Below the pieces are notes generated by a model, which was not told where the DNA came from, did no database searches, and saw only the letters and a list, made by a program, of their open reading frames with translations. DNA of 64,000 nucleotides, taken from positions 803,120 through 867,119 of the forward strand of contig PDUO01000027.1 in NCBI GenBank assembly GCA_003008705.1, in the 5' to 3' direction. A program made the translations under genes and the position numbers. Numbering within the stretch: the stretch's first letter is position 1; each line of letters begins with the position of its first letter. Source of the stretch: Pezicula radicicola (Eukaryota; Ascomycota; Leotiomycetes; Helotiales; Dermateaceae). Positions 1-10,412 of this stretch are shown here, one piece after another.

Positions 1-1014
1 AACAGCCATCCGGTCGTCAGCTTGTCTGGCTCGTGGTGGAGAATGGGAATTGAAACTGAAGCTTTAACTCGTAAAGATTGGAAAGAAAGCCTCACGGTCG
101 AGATCTTCGTCGGCTGCAGGCAGGGTGCAGCTGTGCAGCTGTGCTAAGTACTACTCGGTGTAAAAGTGACGACGATCGTGGGTGAGCGAGGTTGGGAGAG
201 GGAGCTCCATGCGATGTGGTGGTGCGTGCCCCAGCTGCTGTGAGTACGAAGTATGAGCTTTTTACTACTACTGTATCATCGTGGCTAGAAAATGAAAGCT
301 GCAGCCAGAAGGGGATCGGTTGTCTGCAACGACCACACCATCTCAAAAAGCCACCATGATGAATATCCAATGGATTGCAGATAGTCAAACAGACGTCTAC
401 GAAGTATTCCAATTCAGCTTATTTTGAGAGCTTTGGGCGTCTTGCCGTGGTGCATATGAGAGACAGGGCTCGATAGCTTCACTAAAGCGGCAGGAAACAA
501 CGCATTGAAGTAACGTCAGAACAACGGAAGTGAGATCTGGGTATAAGAAAAGCCCGCTTCTTTTCCGCATCTTGCATTTTTTATTTTCTCTGACGATGTC
601 GTTACCGACTGCAGGAGAACATTTGGACTCTGCGAAAGGAAAAAGGGCTATTAAAATAGTCACCGAGTTCACTCAAGTACCACAATAACCAAGTTCTCAG
701 GACAGTACCCAAGGGAGGAAAGGTACATAGATGGTCTGCCGCTTTAGTGAAAACGTGATCTTCACACGCTAAACAGGCTTTGTTGACACCCACAACACGC
801 TGCGCTCGCCTATTAAACCCCCCCCGGTCCCAGCCTCGTTTTCAATTTCCGACCTCTCACTCCAACCCCCCCCCCCCCCAACTCCCATCCTAACTCATCT
901 TCACCTTCATCCCCTCCATAAACCACCCCCCCCACCACCACCACTCCATCACATCAACCCCCCTTCAACACCACCAGATTTCCCCCCAATTCAATTGAAA
1001 GAGCACCGAGTTAA
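1..1014. other. hex1 upstream region and pyrimidine-rich leader
   Basis: No convincing gene is seen in this stretch. From about 815 to 990 the plus strand is strongly C/T rich with several long C runs, which is typical of the promoter or 5' leader of highly expressed ascomycete genes and fits the hex1 gene downstream. There is no ATG between about 780 and 1000. The short open frames on the minus strand have no recognisable protein character. Confidence 0.5.
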
Positions 1015-2172
1015 GAAGCGTATTCCGACGCTCTCTTCCCTCTCCTTCTTTCAGCAAGAAGCAAGAGACCCCTTCTTGTCTTCCTTTCGGCGCGTCGAAA
1101 GGCATTCGAGAAGAGTTTCTCCTGCACCGTACCCATCGTCAACCTGGACTTTGACGCTCGAGTCCCGATTCCCTTCAGTGTCTTCCCGTCGTCGTACCGG
1201 AGCGACGCCGTCGAGCAAATCACCCAGACTCACGTCGAGGGAGAGATCTCCCTACCACAAGGCCAACAGCGCGTCGGACGGGAAAGCCAGGAGCACACCT
1301 CGGTTTCCGCCAATCTCCCCCCTCGCCGACAAGACAACAGAGAGCACGAGGAGTTTGTTCAGGAAGAGGCCCAATACATTGAGGAAGACCCACGACACCG
1401 TCCGAGCCGTCGAGAAGATATCTACATTCGCGAGGAGCGCAGGTCAGTAGCGGTACATTTTTTTGCAATCCTATCATTTTCTGCTTCAGCTTCAGCTTCA
1501 GAATCAGCATAAACAAGAGAACACCAAGCATGAAGCAAAACACGGTGTCAACACGGTGGCCAGAGCAAGGCAGAAAGAAGAGCATTTCCAAGTTTCCAAC
1601 GGGCCTGCCCTTCTTTCTGCTGCCAAGTCCATTTGACCATGGGCGACGCAGCTATGGTCACAATTATTCAGCTCGAAGCAGGGGGGGGGGCTCAGAAAGC
1701 TCCGGTGGATCCCTCATTCGTGTTCCACTCGTTGCTTTTTTAAGTCTTTTGTTGACACAACAACACCCACGGACTCCTATTCGCTTGACCGACTTTTCCC
1801 TCCTACTTCATCTTCCGATTTGCTGACTTCTTCTCGAACCATCACAGACCTGCCCCAGAATACAAGCACACCACTACACGCTACGAAGCTCAACAGCCTC
1901 TTCACCGTCGCCGCACCTACGACGTGACCACTGATACCCGCATCGACCTTCCTCGTCACCATCAACGATCTCACGACACCGAAGTCGATCTAATCGAGCG
2001 TGAATATCGATCTCGTTTCCAACCGGAATACAAGGACCGCGTCGAGTACTCCACAACCCAGCACAACACAACTGTCGATCCTCCTCGCGGCGCTTACAAG
2101 CCCATCCAGTACAAGGAACAAGTCAGCGTAACTGAACAAACCGTAGATCCCCCTCGCGGCCAACAAGGTAAG
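1015..2172 (+). other. AUG-less upstream coding frame (possible N-terminal extension of HEX1)
   Basis: An open frame starts after a TAA at 1012-1014, runs to 1442, and continues in frame after an intron at 1443-1847 (donor GTCAGT, acceptor ATCACAG) straight into the HEX1 start at 2173. No ATG occurs in this frame before 2173. The translated segment is rich in charged and Arg/Glu/Tyr residues and includes two VDPPRG repeats (near 2077 and 2143) that look protein-like. A second donor (GTAAGA at 2168) has the same phase as the hex1 donor at 2195, so an isoform that skips the normal initiator region is possible. Alternative splicing at the 5' end of hex1 is known in other filamentous ascomycetes. 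The start could lie in an unseen upstream exon, or be a non-AUG codon, or the frame could be untranslated leader. Confidence 0.55.
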
Positions 2173-3011
2173 ATGGGTTACTACGATGAAGATGGTATGT
2201 AGCCAATGCGAGGCTTCATGACAACTGTTCGGGTCCACCAGAGCCCGGCCAATGGCTAATGTTTACATGTTTGACAGGTCACTACCACAGCTTCCGCCAC
2301 GGAGCCCATAAGGTAGCCGAGCGTATCCTTCATCCCATCCACGGCCACGGTCACTCAGCTCATCACTCTCATCACTCATCACACTCTTCTGCCTCTTCCC
2401 ACCACTCTCAACCTTCCCACGCTGCTGTCGACCACGACGACATCGACATCCATATCAGCGCCGAAGCCCCAGCTCCTCGTCGTGCCATCGCTGCTGCCCC
2501 TATCACCATGACTCCCCCCAACACCGTCACCGTTCCCACCCACCACATTCGCCTCGGCGATATCCTCATCCTGCAAGGTCGTCCTTGCCAGGTTATCCGC
2601 ATCACCACCTCCTCTGCCACTGGCCAGCACCGCTACTTGGGTGTTGACCTCTTCACCAAGCAATTGCATGAGGAGTCTTCTTTCATCGCCAACCCCAGCC
2701 CTTCCGTCGTCGTTCAGACCATGTTGGCCCCTATCTTCAAGCAATACCGCGTTCTTGATCTCCAAGATGGTGTTGGTAAGTCTATCCTGTCCGTGTCTTA
2801 CTGATCCACTTTCTAACACGTTTTAGTCGTTGCAATGACCGAGACTGGTGATGTCAAGCAGGGTCTTCCCGTCATCGATCAATCCAACCTCTGGAGCCGT
2901 CTCACTGAGGCCTTCGAGAGTGGTCGTGGCAGTGTCAGAGTCTTGGTCATCAGTGACAATGGTCGTGAGCTCGCTGTTGACCTGAAGGTCATTCATGGTT
3001 CGCACTTGTAA
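2173..3011 (+). CDS. hex1: Woronin body major protein HEX1
   Basis: HEX1 self-assembles into the crystalline core of the Woronin body, a peroxisome-derived organelle that plugs septal pores after wounding. The proposed CDS joins 2173-2194, 2278-2775 and 2827-3011 and gives 234 residues. It begins MGYYDEDG, the characteristic HEX1 N-terminus, followed by HYHSFR, then a long His/Ser-rich stretch (roughly residues 27-60), then the conserved eIF5A/S1-like core containing RLGDILILQGRPCQVIRI and GQHRYLGVDLFT. The C-terminus is GSHL, a variant of the SRL peroxisomal signal PTS1 seen in Neurospora. It is longer than the Neurospora protein (176 residues) because of the His/Ser insertion. The first intron donor has an in-phase alternative 27 bases upstream. 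Confidence 0.95.
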
Positions 3012-3645
3012 ACTATTTTGCTTCTGCGTTCATGAACATACCTTTATGGTTGTCTTCCATATCTTCCACTTGGTTGATAATTTGCACATGGTTCGGATGG
3101 AGTTGGATTTTCATTTCGGGAAAATTTGAATAATGACAAACGGATACATGGTACATCCTCAGTTCCTGGTTTTCGCTTTTGAGACAATGTCCTCCCTGCT
3201 ACCTTCTTTGATCGTTGGATCTCCACTGGGAGTATTTGACAGATCATTGAAAGCAGTCTTGGGAATTGGCGTCTCCCACTGTATCTGTAGATAGCACAAT
3301 GAAAATAAGAAGCGATCCCCTTTACTCAAAGTCTTGGTCACGTCTTGGTCGTGTTAACTTTCGTGATAGTGTGGTAGGATATCTTTCTGGCACATGTTGC
3401 GAGGTGGTCTATTAGCGAGTTCCGAGCACCTTGAGAGCTACTCCGTTCCACCCGTTCCCAAATTTGGAAGCTCCCTCGCACATGCCACACCCCACACTCG
3501 CGCCGCGATAGGACCTCCAACCCTCCAGCCCACCTCTAGGCGTGTACATCGACTACCTTCCCCCATTTCGCATTCAAGCCATACCCGTCTTACATCTGGA
3601 AACTACTCTTCTTTCTGCCTATATTCTGTTTATAAATCAGTCATC

Positions 3646-5266
3646 ATGGGTGCGAACAATTCAACAGAAGCAGAGACTCATCTCCACGAGAAACTCGTTA
3701 TCGAGCGACTGAGAGCTATGGGGGTTAGAGATGATGCTGATAACGACTTTGTGCATGTGGAGAAGGGTGGTGCTGCTTATAGACACAAGCCGACGACTCT
3801 ATCTTCTTCTAAGGTTGAGCGCTGGGAACAACAGTTACTTCAAGATCCGAAGAATAGGTTAGTTGCTTGTTCTACCTGTGGTAACTCAAGTCAACTCAGT
3901 GATGCGAGTGAAATGAGAACCCTAAATGATCCAAGTACAAACAAACCAATTATGCACACAGGCTAACATTCTCGATCCAAGACTTGCTCTCACTGCACTT
4001 AGTTCTGCAAACCCACAGACAGTTCTGACCTCCCGTTCCACCATTATCCACGATCCCCAAATCTTCAATGTCAAGATTCCATTTGAAGGCGCACCTATCA
4101 CCAACCAGCGTTCATCCGGCCGCTGTTGGCTATTTGCATCTACCAATGTCTTCCGAGTAGCCCTGATGAAGCGACACAACCTTGCCAAATTCGAACTCTC
4201 CCAAGCCTACCTATTCTTCTACGACAAGCTCGAAAAGGCAAACTACTTCCTCGAACAGATCCTGGACACCGCAGGGGAAAAGCTCGATAGTAGACTCGTA
4301 CAAACACTCCTCGCAAGCCCAGTTGGTGATGGAGGACAATGGGATATGGTATACAATCTAGTCAACAAATATGGTCTTGTTCCTCAAGTGCTATACCCCG
4401 ACAGCTTCAATGCTCAATCTTCGTCAGCTATCAACAAGTTGATTACCACAAAACTTCGGGAAGATGCTCTTCAACTCCGTTCACTCGCAGAAGCTAAGTC
4501 ATCCTCCATTGCATCTATCAAGGAGAAAATGATAAAGGAGGTCCATCTCATTCTTACCCTCACTCTGGGACCTCCTCCAGGTCCCAACACCGAGTTCAAA
4601 TGGTCCTACCTTGATAAGAATAATGTTGCTTGCGAGCTCAAGACTACACCCGTAGCCTTCGCAAAGGAGCTTGAATCACCAAAAGCCATCCGTACTACCA
4701 ATTCAACCGTCCACTCCATGTTCTCCCTCGTCAACGACCCCCGCAACCCTTACAACACCCTCCTTACCGTAAACAGGCTTGGCAACATCGTAGGCGGACG
4801 CGGTATCACCTACGTCAACGTCCCCATGTCCACCATGAAATCCGCCGCAATCGGTATGCTCAAAGCCGGCCTCCCAATCTTCTTCGGCTGCGACGTAGGA
4901 AAATACTCCAACCGCTCAGGAATCATGGATCTCGATCTAATCGACTACGAACTTGGCTTCAACGTTCGTCTCGGTATGAAAAAAGCACAGAGACTCATGA
5001 CTGGAGAGAGTGCCATGACGCATGCTATGGTACTTACAGCTGTCCATCTCGATGCGAATGGAAACCCGGTTCGATGGAGGGTGCAGAATTCTTGGGGGGA
5101 GGCTGCTGGTGAGGAGGGTTGGTTTGTTATGAGTGATGAGTGGATGGATGAGTTTACTTATCAGGTTGTTGTTGAGCCGAGGTTTGTACCTAAGGATGTT
5201 AGGGATGTGTTGAATACTACGCCTAGTGTTTTACCGCTCTGGGATCCTATGGGTGCTTTAGCTTAG
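3646..5266 (+). CDS. LAP3: Bleomycin hydrolase / Lap3-type cysteine aminopeptidase (peptidase C1B)
   Basis: This family forms a hexameric cytosolic, papain-like aminopeptidase that degrades peptides and homocysteine thiolactone and inactivates bleomycin. The CDS joins 3646-3857 and 3982-5266 (498 residues). The intron acceptor at 3981 (CCAAG, after a CTAAC branch site) was chosen because it restores the family sequence DPKNRLALTALS. The catalytic Cys119 lies in NQRSSGRCWLF, His418 in AMTHAMVLTAVH and Asn440 in RVQNSWG, with spacing as in yeast Lap3. The protein begins MGANNSTE, which fits an N-myristoylation motif (Gly2, Ser6) and is followed by about 60 residues not needed for catalysis. Single copy, complete, no defects seen. 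Confidence 0.95.
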
Positions 5267-8012
5267 GGGGGGTTAGGAGGAATGTGGTGTGGGGTGGGTG
5301 GCTAGGGGTTATGGGTTTATGAGGTTATGAGGTTATGAGGTGTTGGTTGACCTTTTGGTAGTAGATATCTTTGCGGGGGTTCAACTTTAGCTTTGTTTGC
5401 TGTTTATACTCTTTTCTTTCGAGTTTTGAGTATTTCTTTTAGGATATGAAGATAGCTGAGATGCTAGAGAGACAATTTAAATGATAAATTCTTGATAATC
5501 TAACCTCTACCAAATAAGTAAACAAAACGACGTGACCGAACAACAACTCTCACTAAAATTCTAGTGAAATGACGAAGTAGGCTAGAAGTATCTTCTGCTT
5601 AAATTACTTGTCAGAGATTAGAAGTGTCACTAGTGGTGGCTTAAACGTTAGTTCCCTCCTTCTCAAGAATAAAGAATCTATTCTCTAAAAACTTCAGAGC
5701 GGTGGAAAACCTTATAACTATTTGCTCTTAGCGCTATACGAAGAATATAACAAGAGTAGATATAGTATCATTCAACACTTCTCCTTCTAGGGTTTCCGAG
5801 ATATTTAACTACGACTGATACTACGCTGTCTACTTGTAAGTAGTTTGTTGAACTTGGTGAAGGTAGGTAGGTAGGTGGGTAGGTAGGTGGTTGATTTTAT
5901 GTTTGTTCTGTCCTTTTCTGTTTTGATTTATTTGAGTTTTTGGAAAGTTTAGGTTGGGAGTTTAGTTATTGTGGTGGTTTGTTTGTCTGTGGTATGGTGG
6001 GTGGTATTATATGGGGAGGAGGTTTTGGGATGGATGGGAGGGGAGAGGGTTGGTGTTGGGGGGTATTGTTTTGTTTTGTTTGATGTGGTTGTGTGGTTGT
6101 GTGGTTGTGTGGTTGTGTGGTTGTGTGGTTGTGTGGTTGTGTGGTTGTGTGGTTGTGTGGTTGTGTGGTTGTGTGGTTNTGTGGTTGTGTGGTTGTGTGG
6201 TTGTGTGGTTGTGTGGTTGTGTGGTTGTGTGGTTGTGTGGTTGTGTGGTTGTGTGGTTGTGTGGTTGTGTGGTTTTATTTGGGGGTTGAGTTTGGTTGTT
6301 GGGGGGGGGGGGTTCTTATTATGATTTTTATTGTGATGTCGTGATATGATATGCCTATTTAGTTGATTTGTTTAATTCGTTGAGGGTGATGTATGTATGT
6401 ATGGGATGGGATATAGTATGTCTTAGTTGTCTTGAGGAATGGTTTTGAAGAATTTTTTTATTGTCTTGTGGTTTAGATTGGGAAAGTGAGAGTTTCTTCT
6501 TTTTCTCTTGTATGTCTTTAAGATGGGATGTGGGATATGGTGGGTGGTTTTTTGATGTTGATGTGTAGCCCTGTTGTAAGATGGTAGCTATTATCTGCTG
6601 GATGCTGGGTTTGAGGTCGTTGGTGGGGGTTTTCTTGTTTGTAATTGCAATACACCACTTTGGGAGGATCTTTGTAGAAGGCATGATTTGAAAAAGAAAA
6701 AAAGTCTCGATGGTTCTTGTATTTGTGAGGTGTGAGGGATTAGAAATTATAGACTTCTAGATGGGACAACTGGGTATTTATTATACATCAGAGTGCTCTT
6801 TCCAGTGCTCTTTTAAGTACCCTTGTTTCCCATGTATCCATAGTCCTTAACATTAAAGATATCATTTCAGTGTCCCAGCTCTTGAACTCGTCACTTTCAA
6901 ATATCTAATGCCTGCTGGGGTATGAGGAACTATGGCTTTCTGATGTCGTGTTGTATGGAATGGCAAATGGTTTTGGGGATATTGATTGATGTATTTTGAC
7001 TTGTATGATAGTGAATCAATTTGTTAGTTTAACTGGAAAAAGGCTAAAGAAAGAAAGTCACCTTTAACCCTTTCTTCTATTTAAGGCACTTGTTCGTGCT
7101 AATCTTGCTTGAATATTTGAGTTGTTTCAAGTAATGTGTCCATTCTGTCTATCGAAATTGTGTTCATTCTGTTCATTGAAATTGACAACTGTGATAATAC
7201 CAAGCCCATTTCAGATCCTCCTAGGTCACGAATTTACGCGTTTTATATGTGTAATTTCAGCTCAGGCTAATTTTTCTTAGTATCTTCGTTGGTAGGAATG
7301 ATCTGTAACCAATTTGTGCAAGTAGTATTGCTCTTGAAACTGCGACTGAAGTAAGGTGTTAAGTTAGTTATGATCTGGCATTAGGGTCGTCATGACTAAT
7401 TTTCTATCTTCCAAGGTGGATGCATGTACTAGGCAGATTAATCACTGTATAAATGAAGTGTTGAAGAATAAAACATGCCTACATAACTTAATTACCATAT
7501 CTCTTCCTTGAAAAAGTTAACAGATGTCTTAATCCTCGGGTTACGGCTTCTAGTACATACTCTCCTCGCTGACATGTACGCAACTGCTTTTCACTGTCTC
7601 ATTTAACTCCTTCACCCTTTTCATTGCCTCTTGTATTTTTGAGTTTTTAACGCCTTGAAGGCTTGTTTTTGCATTCTCGGGGTAAGATATTCATTAGTAC
7701 TCTTTTTTTATAGATATGAATTGGAATTGGATGGAAAGACCCTAGTAGCCCTTAGTAAAGTAGTATTTGATTAGGGTTAGATATAGAAGTACTGCGGTGT
7801 ATATGTCAACCAAGGGCTCTTAAGCGACTTAATCATCTTTTGCTCCTCAATTTGAGGATGTTGATTAACTAAAAGTCTATTAATAATATTTTCAAGATTA
7901 TTCGTGACAAGCTGTGATACAAAACTCATTCCCTCTAGCACAGATGTATGGAGGTTTATATCCTCTGTAGCAGTGTATTTAGGTCAATCTCTCATCGAGA
8001 AATTATTTACAA
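5267..8012. other. Gene-poor region 3' of the peptidase gene
   Basis: No coding region is supported. The stretch carries GT/GGTA-rich simple repeats (5862-5890), the large 8-bp satellite (6084-6274), a run of G near 6300-6312, and then moderately AT-rich sequence with stops in all frames. The long open frames at 5969-6344 are translations of the 8-bp repeat, and the minus-strand frame at 6355-6684 shows no family resemblance. Confidence 0.6.
6084..6274 (+). repeat. 8-bp satellite (TGTGGTTG)n, about 24 copies
   Basis: A nearly perfect tandem array of an 8-base unit. One base at 6179 is reported as N, a likely sequencing or consensus ambiguity inside the array. The copy number may be collapsed in the assembly. 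Because 8 is not a multiple of 3 and the unit has no stop, every plus frame stays open and produces false ORFs. Confidence 0.97.
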
Positions 8013-8357
8013 TTAGGTAGGTATAATACCTTTAAGGATACCATGACCCCGCCCAAAACCATCGGGGCATGATTTGTAGGATCGAATACGGTAACAGCAT
8101 CCATCATAGTTGAGAAATTGTAAGTTGTTTTGATAATTCTGTTGACTGCATCCTAGTAAGTCTTCTTTTGTCTGTCCTGAAGATCCCGTATAAGTGTATT
8201 GCAATTGCTGATAGTTCTTCTTTGCTTCCTCGGCCGCCTTAATCACCTCTGCAGAGGTTGCTTCGCATTCTCTTTTGGCTAGTTTGGATTTGATATCTTT
8301 GTCTTTATCATTGTCATCTAAAACTTGCTGCCATGCAAGCCCCCACAAGTTGGGCTC
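8013..8357 (-). pseudogene. Short cysteine-containing open frame, possible exon or gene remnant
   Basis: A minus-strand frame opens after a TAA near 8360 and ends at 8013, giving about 114 residues without an ATG at the start. The sequence has protein-like features: NEPNLWGLAW at the start, a charged Lys/Glu-rich middle, and a Cys-containing end (DGCCYRIR, SYKSCPDGFGRG). No family is recognised. It sits in a gene-poor stretch, so it may be the last exon of a decayed gene. A chance ORF is possible. Confidence 0.3.
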
Positions 8358-8942
8358 GTTTTACAATGCTTAACGTGCTTTAATTGGTAATCGGACAATC
8401 CTTGAGTTGATGACCGGGTCTATGAATACTATCAACACCTCGTCAGTATTCCGTTGCAACTTGGGCGATCGATCAATGCAATAAAAGACGTCTCATGGGG
8501 TGGATTATTGATACTAGGATCATATTTATATAAACTACATTCCCATCGAAAATACCTATGTATTCTTTAAGGTTGCTTTATCTGTCTATCAAGGTAGATT
8601 TAATCCTTTCTAACATTATTTTGCCCGCTTGAGCTGTATCGTGCGTTGAGTTTTGTATACGTTGATACATAAATATTGGAAGTGGAAATGAGAAAGAAAG
8701 GTCTTGGAGAGATGGGTTTGGAGAGATGGGAGAGAAGATGGAAGAGGAAAGATAGTTAAGCGAGAGGAGGTTGAGTTTTATCTTTATAGTTATTGTTAGG
8801 TCACTTAAGTCAATCAACTTGCTTAAGTCTAGTTCTGTTACTTAAATCAAGCCAAGGAAGGTTACTCATTGCTCACACCTTAATGACAGACCTTGAACTT
8901 TAAACCAAACCTCAAATTCCAAATCCAATCTAGATACCCAAA

Positions 8943-9050
8943 CTAACTCACTAACTCACTAACTCACTACCTCACTACCTCACTACCTCACTACCTCACT
9001 ACCTCACTACCTCACTACCTCACTACCTCACTACCTCACTACCTCACTAA
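8943..9050 (+). repeat. 8-bp satellite (CTCACTAC)n / (CTCACTAA)n
   Basis: About 13 copies of an 8-base unit; the first three end in AA and the rest in AC. It is followed by two copies of a roughly 29-base segment containing CCCACCCTCAAGTCACTA (about 9051-9095). The unit differs from the satellite at 6084 but has the same length. Confidence 0.95.
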
Positions 9051-9192
9051 CCCACCCTCAAGTCACTACCTCACTGACCCACCCTCAAGTCACTAAGACT
9101 CTCATAAAAGCCAAATCTAACATCTATCTCAGCCTTCTCAAGCACAGCTCATACCTACCTACTCTATTACAACCTAACATACAACGTGCCGA

Positions 9193-10240
9193 ACCTAATA
9201 CCCACTTCCCTACATATCCTTCCCCTATAGAACTCCGCAAAAGGAAAAAAAGGGGTCTTCAGGCTTCAAGGTCTTCGGCGTCTTCGAGGCTTTGGTTCTT
9301 ATGTACAAGATCGGGAACCGGGCCCCCCAAGACAAGAATGACAGTAAAAGGGTATCGAAACTTGAAAGCCTAATGTAATTTCTATCTTTTTTAAAAAAAA
9401 ATAGTAGTATGGTTTATTATAAGTTTGCTGCCTAATGTTAAGCTAATGAACTTGATACCCGTTTCTCCACTTGTCCTTCCTCTATGGTACTTCTATTAAA
9501 ATAAAGAGTGTTTAGGCTCTTTAGTGTCGTTAGGGTCTTTGGACTTATGGAAAAGTTGGTAACTAGGCTGTAATAGGAAAGACAATAACAGGATATCAAA
9601 AGCCTGATGGAATTTATTTCTGGGCCTTCTTGGGTATGTATTGTAGGTAGTTTTTTTAAATTTTTTTTTTTAAAATTAACCCAACGAGTATAATATCCAA
9701 GTAACCTAATGCCCACTTGTCTTTCCAGGTTTTCCTAAAACTGAAGGGTCTCCAGGGTCTTTAGTATCTTCGGAGATTTTAATCCTAGGTACAAGTACTA
9801 GCTTATCATAAGAAAGACAAATCAGAGAAGACTAGACGCCTAACAAAATATCTACCCCGGGCTTCTTAGGGTTGTATCAAAGTCCAGTACAAATTTACAA
9901 CTCAACCCAAGATACAACCAAACGAGCCTAATACCCACTTACGCACTTGTCCTTCCTAGAGTCCCTTCAAAAAACAAGGTCTCCTTAGGGTATTGTAATT
10001 TATATACAAGTCGGTAACCGGGAGGTAACAAGAAAAACAAATCAGAGAAGACAAAAAGCCAAATACAATATCCATCTCAGACTACTCAGGGTTGTATTAT
10101 AGTACATTACAACTCAACCCAATGTACAACCCAATGTACTCCGTACAACCCAACGAACCCAATACCCACTTGTTCTACCCCTGTAATATACTATATCAAT
10201 AAAAACAAAGGGGGTCTTTCTCCAGGGTCTTTGTGGATTT
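9193..10240 (+). repeat. Degenerate tandem array, five units of about 222-257 bp
   Basis: Five diverged copies are aligned by the landmark CCTAATACCCACTT, found at about 9194, 9451, 9705, 9927 and 10158. Each copy then shows ACTTGTCCTTCC, a purine-rich block with AGGGTCTTTAG, a tract with ACAAG and GGTAACCGGG, and in most copies AAGACAAATCAGAGAAGAC and AGCCTAA before the next unit. The last copy is truncated near 10240. No coding potential is seen. It may be a minisatellite or the remains of a duplicated mobile element. Confidence 0.85.
10137..10145. repeat. TACTCCGTA motif (dispersed 9-mer)
   Basis: One of several exact copies, in either orientation, of TACGGAGTA/TACTCCGTA in intergenic DNA of this window (also 12478-12486, 12498-12506, 49970-49978, 62461-62469). 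It is not seen in the coding regions inspected. Confidence 0.6.
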
Positions 10241-10369
10241 TTCATCACGGGCCGCTCCTCGCTCCTTGCTCTGATGACCCTACCACCTGGTCTGGCCTCG
10301 CTGACACAATCTAGCCTGAATAATTTTACTTGTATCCTTACTAACTTCAAGCCACAGTATAGTACGGAG

Positions 10370-10412
10370 CTATTGTACAGAGCTACTGTACAGCTACTGT
10401 ACAGCTACTGTA
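10370..10412 (+). repeat. Short tandem repeat of CTACTGTACAG
   Basis: Three to four direct copies of an 11-base unit. The unit contains CTGTACAG, a perfect palindrome, so the array can form a cruciform. Single copies of the core GTACTGTAC or its complement recur in the following kilobases (for example near 10632, 11437 and 12630). Confidence 0.8.

Noticed and set aside
5969..6344. Three overlapping plus-strand ORFs rich in Trp, Leu, Cys, Gly and Val
   Set aside because: They are translations of the 8-bp TGTGGTTG satellite, which has no stop in any plus frame.
8940..9100. Possible telomere or CRISPR-like array
   Set aside because: The unit is 8 bp without spacers and is not TTAGGG; this is a simple satellite.
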